This document shows, piece after piece, positions 59,894-64,000 of a stretch of DNA of 64,000 bases. Position numbers and translations under genes: made by a program. Location: contig JAMPIQ010000001.1 in NCBI GenBank assembly GCA_024699855.1, positions 8,494,001 to 8,558,000 on the forward strand. The letters are read 5' to 3'. Within the stretch, counting starts at the first letter, position 1. Each line of letters begins with the position of its first letter. Source of the stretch: Aphelenchoides besseyi. Lineage: Eukaryota; Nematoda; Chromadorea; Rhabditida; Aphelenchoididae. The notes beneath the pieces were generated by a model, which was not told where the DNA came from, did not search any database, and worked only from the letters and a program-made list of their open reading frames with translations.

Positions 59894-61947
59894 ATGACGG
59901 GAGTTGGCACATCGCCCGCAAACGGCGATTCAGAACGAAAACCAACGCGATGGAGACCGGTAGCTTTGGACGGCGGTTATGGCTGGGCGGTGGTATTTGG
60001 ATCGTTTATGATTCACGTGTTTGCTGATGGCTTCGTCTACTCGTTTGGTGTGATTGCCGAATCACTTGTTCAAGTAAGTGGATTATTGAGTTTACAAGTT
60101 GAGTCGCCCTTACAGGAGTTTAAAGCTACAAATGCGGAAATATCATTCATCCTTTCTCTTCTCACTGGTTTGATGTTAGCCGCTGGACCGATTGCAAGTG
60201 TCGTTTCAAATCGAATTGGATGTCGATTGACAACAATTGGCGGTGCTTTTATTGCGTCGTTTGGCTGCGCGATGTCGTATTTTGCCGAGTCAATGGGCTA
60301 CTTGACGTTTAGTGTTGGAATCGTCATGGGCTTTGGATTCGGGATGATGTATTGTCCTGCAATTATGTAAACTAAGCTTCTTGTGTCATCGTTACTGTGA
60401 TTTGTGTTTCAGGATTGTGACCATGTACTTCGAACGTCTTCGCTCACTCGCTACTGGAATCACAGTTTGCGGTGCTGGAGTTGGTACTTTTGTGTTTTCT
60501 CGAATCATCTCGTATTTGATTGTTCGATTTAATTGGCGAACGGTATTTTTGATCTACGCGGGTGTTGTAATACTATGCGTTCCTGTAAGTTTCTGTCTTC
60601 AGCATCTTCATAATTTTTCTTCTAGTGCGGTGCTCTTTATCGTCCGATTGCTTTCGAGCCAATTTATGAGGACGAAGAGGACGAAAAGAAGAAGGTGAAA
60701 GCGGTCGATCAAGCTCCAACAATCACATCAACGAATGGATCAGTGAAACCGGAAGGCAACTTCTTACATCCTGATCGTAACGGAGTGCTTCGAGCCGCGG
60801 TTTCGCATACCGATGTCTCGCCACGTCCTTCGGCTTCGAATTTACAACGAGTACGATCATTGGGCGAACATCTACCGCATCACACAAAAAAAGATTCGCA
60901 TTCCGAATCCTTGGGTTACTTGAATGTTCGAGATGTTTTTTATCAACGTTCAGTGAGCGAGCTCAAGAATTTCGACGAAGTCAAAATGCGATCGGTTCAT
61001 TCGTTGCCTTCGGCCCACAAAGAAAGCACAACAAAATCGAAAGAAGTTCTTCCCGAACTTGTCGAAGTCGATGAAGAAAACGAAGACAGTGCAGCGACGA
61101 GTGGAAGTCGAGCAATCGCAATTTGGCAGTGAGTTTCAAAACCAAAAATCTAAATTGACATACCTATTGCAGCACATTGAAGAAAATGATGGATCTGTCC
61201 TTGTTGACCGAGCCGATTTACATTTTGTTTGCGATCTCCAATTTCCTCACTTCAATCGGCTTCAATGCTCCACCAATGTTCATGCCAATGAATGCGGAGA
61301 CAGTTCTGAAGTTATCCAAAATCGATTCCGCTAATACAGTGGCTGCTTATGGTCTGGCTAATACCTTCGGTCGAATTTTCTTTGGTTTGTGTTGTGATCG
61401 TCAGTTGCCATTCAAATGGGGCAAAGATACAGCCCGAAATCGACTTTGGATTTACAATATAACTTTGATGTTATGTGGAATTGCGTCGTGTTTCGTTTTT
61501 AAAATGGAAGACTATTACTCGTTTGTTGGTTATTGCTTCTTCTTTGGATTCACAATCAGTTCGTACGTTTGTTTGACCTCTGTTGTGTTGGTCGACTTGA
61601 TCGGATTAGAAAAGTTGACTAATGGTCTTGGTCTTTTGCTTCTTGTCCAAGGAATCGCGACATTTGTAGGACCACCAATTGCTGGTAAGTATTCGAATTA
61701 GCAACAATTCTAAGCACAAACTTTAGGTCAATTGTACGATATGAGTAAACGTTACGATTGGACATTCGTTTTTTGTGGCGTTTGCTTGTTCGTCAGCGGC
61801 TTGATGCTCTTCACTATTCCGTGGTTCAGAGAACGAGCCAAACGAGAACATCATGAAGCAGCTCCACCAACTGGTATTCGATTGGAAGATCGTGAAGCAA
61901 ATGCTACTGCTCCGATTCTACCTGAAAGCACCCAAGAAACAGCTTGA
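59894..61947 (+). CDS. SLC16 monocarboxylate-transporter-like protein
   Basis: Twelve-helix transporter of the MCT group (proton-linked monocarboxylates or related solutes). ATG 59894 opens MTGVGTSPANGDSERKPTRW; the MCT signature follows as ALDGGYGWAVVFGSFMIHVF. N-half helices include LLTGLMLAAGPIASVVSNRI and GAGVGTFVFSRIISYLIVRF-like RFNWRTVFLIYAG. A long cytosolic loop of about 150 residues is rich in Ser/His/Glu. The C-half resumes with TEPIYILFAISNFLTSIGF, GLANTFGRIFFGLCCDR and FVGPPIAGQLYD, ending ILPESTQETA. Seven exons, introns 40-55 bases. The last 30 codons are part of the 660-base block duplicated at 15456-16115. Confidence 0.92.
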
Positions 61948-62514
61948 GTTTTGTTTGTCGACTATTTAGTTTATTGCTGACATTCCCCATTTTGTGTCTT
62001 ATAATCGTTTAAGTGCCTTGAAATCCTTTATTATTCTTGTTCTCTTTACATCAAAAACGAGTTGTGTCTTCGATAGTTCTGTCTACATTGCCTTTAAAAC
62101 CACATTTCCTAGACGTTGTATTCTGGACGTATCCATGAGAAGAATCGGTTGTTTAAGTGCATTTACGGTTTTTCTTTCTCAAGCCACTCGATTGCCTTGT
62201 TTCTTGTTTTCATTTCCTTCCAACCGTTCGAGTTTGCGCTAATAATAAAACCTGAACATGATCGAAAGAGGTTGCTAGTTGGACTTTGTTGTCGGTCTGC
62301 AAGCAACCAATTAGCTTGTATGAAATGAAACGACGTCCAAGCGAACACCCAACGCACAAGTGATTTGTGTGTTCAGTTGCACAAGGAAAACAGACAGAAA
62401 TCCGTTGCATTTAATCTTTTGGTTTGCTATAACCATCAGAAATGAAATGCCCTTGGATTTTGGTTCTCAGTCTTTTTAATCCTCAGTTAACCGCATTACA
62501 AGTCTCGAATATCC
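61855..62514 (+). repeat. 660-base inverted duplicate, copy at SLC16
   Basis: Reverse complement of 15456-16115 with one mismatch (62479 A, where the other copy reads T on the same strand). Spans the SLC16 3' end, its downstream DNA, and the first 24 codons of an EndoU gene. Confidence 0.95.
62442..62514 (+). pseudogene. 5' fragment of an EndoU gene (signal peptide)
   Basis: ATG 62442 opens MKCPWILVLSLFNPQL, identical to the intact EndoU start except Ile13 to Asn caused by the single mismatch. Similarity stops at 62514; no further EndoU exon follows. The frame stays open past this point and overlaps the first exon of the ARS2-like gene in another phase. Confidence 0.85.
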
Positions 62515-62599
62515 GCGTAATGTTGAGTTCTTGTGCTGTGAGTTACCGAGTAAACGTAAATTGTAAATTTCTTCTACAGACTATTGTTCTATTGGGTTA

Positions 62600-64000
62600 T
62601 GCATGATTTTGACGACGATAATCGCGGCAAATTCTCTCGTGAACGACAAACTATGCGTTCGGATATGGGCGACCGGTAGCCAAAAACTGATGCTATAGTA
62701 TTTTACGTTTGTTTTCCAGAAACCGTTATTCCACCGGTTCAATGTGCACAAAACATGGACCGCCGCGTCGAGACGATGGACCGCAGTTGAAGAGAAGTTA
62801 ATTCGAGAACGCTGCCGATTCGTACGACCCGAAGTTCAACAAAAAGAACGAGGAGTCGAAACGTGCGATGTTAACGTTCGAGAAGTTCTGTGAGACACAA
62901 GACGACAAAATCAGCGATGAAGATACCATTGCGAAGTACAACGACTACAAGTTGGACTTTTGCAAACAAGAATACGAAAAGTTCTTTCAAGCACACAAGG
63001 ATGAACAATGGTATGTGATAAGTTGATTACATTTGCTTTTTAGTTTAGGTTTCAAATGAAGTATCATTCGGATATGCAAAAGGAGACCAATGAGCGCAAC
63101 TACAAACGATTCAAGAAACGACTGGTAGTTTTTACTGAAATCACACAATCAGCTGATGTCAATGCGGATCTTTGTTTCGACTTTGACAACTGCGAAAACA
63201 TCATCCGTTTCATGGATGTGGTTGTAATTAAACTGGAAGATGGAAGAAATAAAGACGTGCCGTTGGTGCTAAAAGAACCGGTGGTCGACGAGTCGCTTGA
63301 TGATCTCTGAAAAAAGTACAAATCGTCGAATGGAAGGTAGTTGCTTGACGTTATGCGACCTCAATCAATGACATTTCTAGTAGTGATCAAAACGGTGGCA
63401 ATTCAACATCCAGTCAAATCAACAGAGTAGCCAAAAATGAGTCAGCAACAGAAGAATCAGATGGAATGGCCGTACTACTCAAACGTGTGCCCTACAAACC
63501 CATAGCATCTTCTTCCGCAACATTGAATCAGGATTTAAGATCGAAGACATTGAAGCAGTAGGTCTACAAATACGTGGATCTAATTGATTGCTGAGTTTAG
63601 AAATGCAATAACTATCCGGGATACTTGCGTCTCGGTCTTTCAAACCAACTTCAGAAGAAAATTTCACACGTCGCTTGTGGATCTCATTTTGTCGAGATGT
63701 TTGAATCAAAGATATCTTTTGGAATATGAAAAATGCTAAAGTAAGGAAGAAACATTGAATGTTAATAAGCATATTATGGTTTTTAGTTTGCTGAGGGAGA
63801 CATTCAAGCATCAGTTAATCGTGATCTTCGTCGTCGTATTCGCACGGTCAATGCAATCTCGAATCATCGGCAAGTGGTTCAAAATGATATTCGACAAGCG
63901 GCTTGTTTGCTTGCTTTGTACGATTACAAGCGGAAGATGTTTGTTGATGACGAAGTACAGAATCCATCAAAAGATCGATGCGATCGTTAGCAAAAGCAAG
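62600..64000 (+). pseudogene. SRRT: ARS2/Serrate-like gene carrying in-frame stops, runs off the window
   Basis: ARS2 acts with the cap-binding complex in RNA processing. From ATG 62600: HDFDDDNRGKFSRERQ, then YDPKFNKK, DTIAKYNDYKLDFCKQEYEK, FFQAHKDEQWF, CENIIRFMDVVVIKLEDG, THSIFFRNI, FKIEDIEA, YPGYLRLGL, IKDIFWNMKNAK and SVNRDLRRRIRTVNAISNHR, RQAACLLALYDYK. All are in ARS2 order. However, TAA 62800-62802 and TGA 63702-63704 lie in conserved exons, the frame appears to slip near 63490, and another TGA (63308-63310) is avoidable only by a weak splice donor. Splicing could rescue some but not obviously all. So a decaying copy is more likely than a working gene; sequencing errors are the alternative. 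Confidence 0.8.

Overview
The window reads as a compact, gene-dense animal genome, almost certainly a nematode. The best lineage marker is a transthyretin-like secreted protein (37251-37749, minus), a family largely confined to nematodes. It is supported by an innexin, a tandem double haem peroxidase with a Cys-rich tail, an EndoU nuclease, two CLN7-type transporters and a GPI-type trehalase. Introns are mostly very short (about 37-50 bases, AT-rich, ending TTTAG or TTTCAG), so nearly every gene is a chain of small exons. All intron and exon statements are my own reading of frames and splice signals, without transcript data.

Layout. 1-9232: M1 aminopeptidase (minus, cut by the window edge), CDK11 kinase, a CLN7/MFSD8-like transporter and an unrecognised protein. 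9233-17462: a decayed Tc1/mariner element lying 58 bases upstream of an odd gene with an in-frame stop, two unrecognised genes, an EndoU endoribonuclease, a duplicated block and a coiled-coil gene. 17878-28813: HERC-type HECT ubiquitin ligase, LIPT1-like lipoyltransferase, USP14-like proteasomal deubiquitinase, a protein with a possible macro domain plus a FLYWCH-like finger, and ribosomal protein eL28. 28975-43579: double peroxidase, four-helix membrane protein, RFC3 clamp-loader subunit, transthyretin-like protein, trehalase and innexin. 43580-48616: an accessory-looking stretch with a perfect 158-base inverted repeat, a zinc-finger plus GIY-YIG nuclease gene flanked by zinc-finger fragments, and a Ly6-type secreted protein. 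48818-64000: a second CLN7-like transporter, an SLC17-type transporter with an RTE retrotransposon sitting on its 5' end, a gene-poor 3.3 kb, an SLC16 (MCT-like) transporter, the second copy of the duplicated block, and an ARS2/Serrate-like gene carrying in-frame stops that runs off the window.

Housekeeping genes for protein turnover (HERC, USP14, aminopeptidase), RNA and DNA metabolism (CDK11, RFC3, eL28, ARS2, EndoU) and transport (MFSD8 twice, SLC16, SLC17) are mixed without visible operons. The most unusual structural feature is a 660-base block present twice in opposite orientation 46 kb apart with one base difference. At one copy the SLC16 gene is whole and EndoU is a fragment; at the other EndoU is whole and SLC16 is a fragment. 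The most unusual gene is the zinc-finger plus GIY-YIG protein at 45912-47457.
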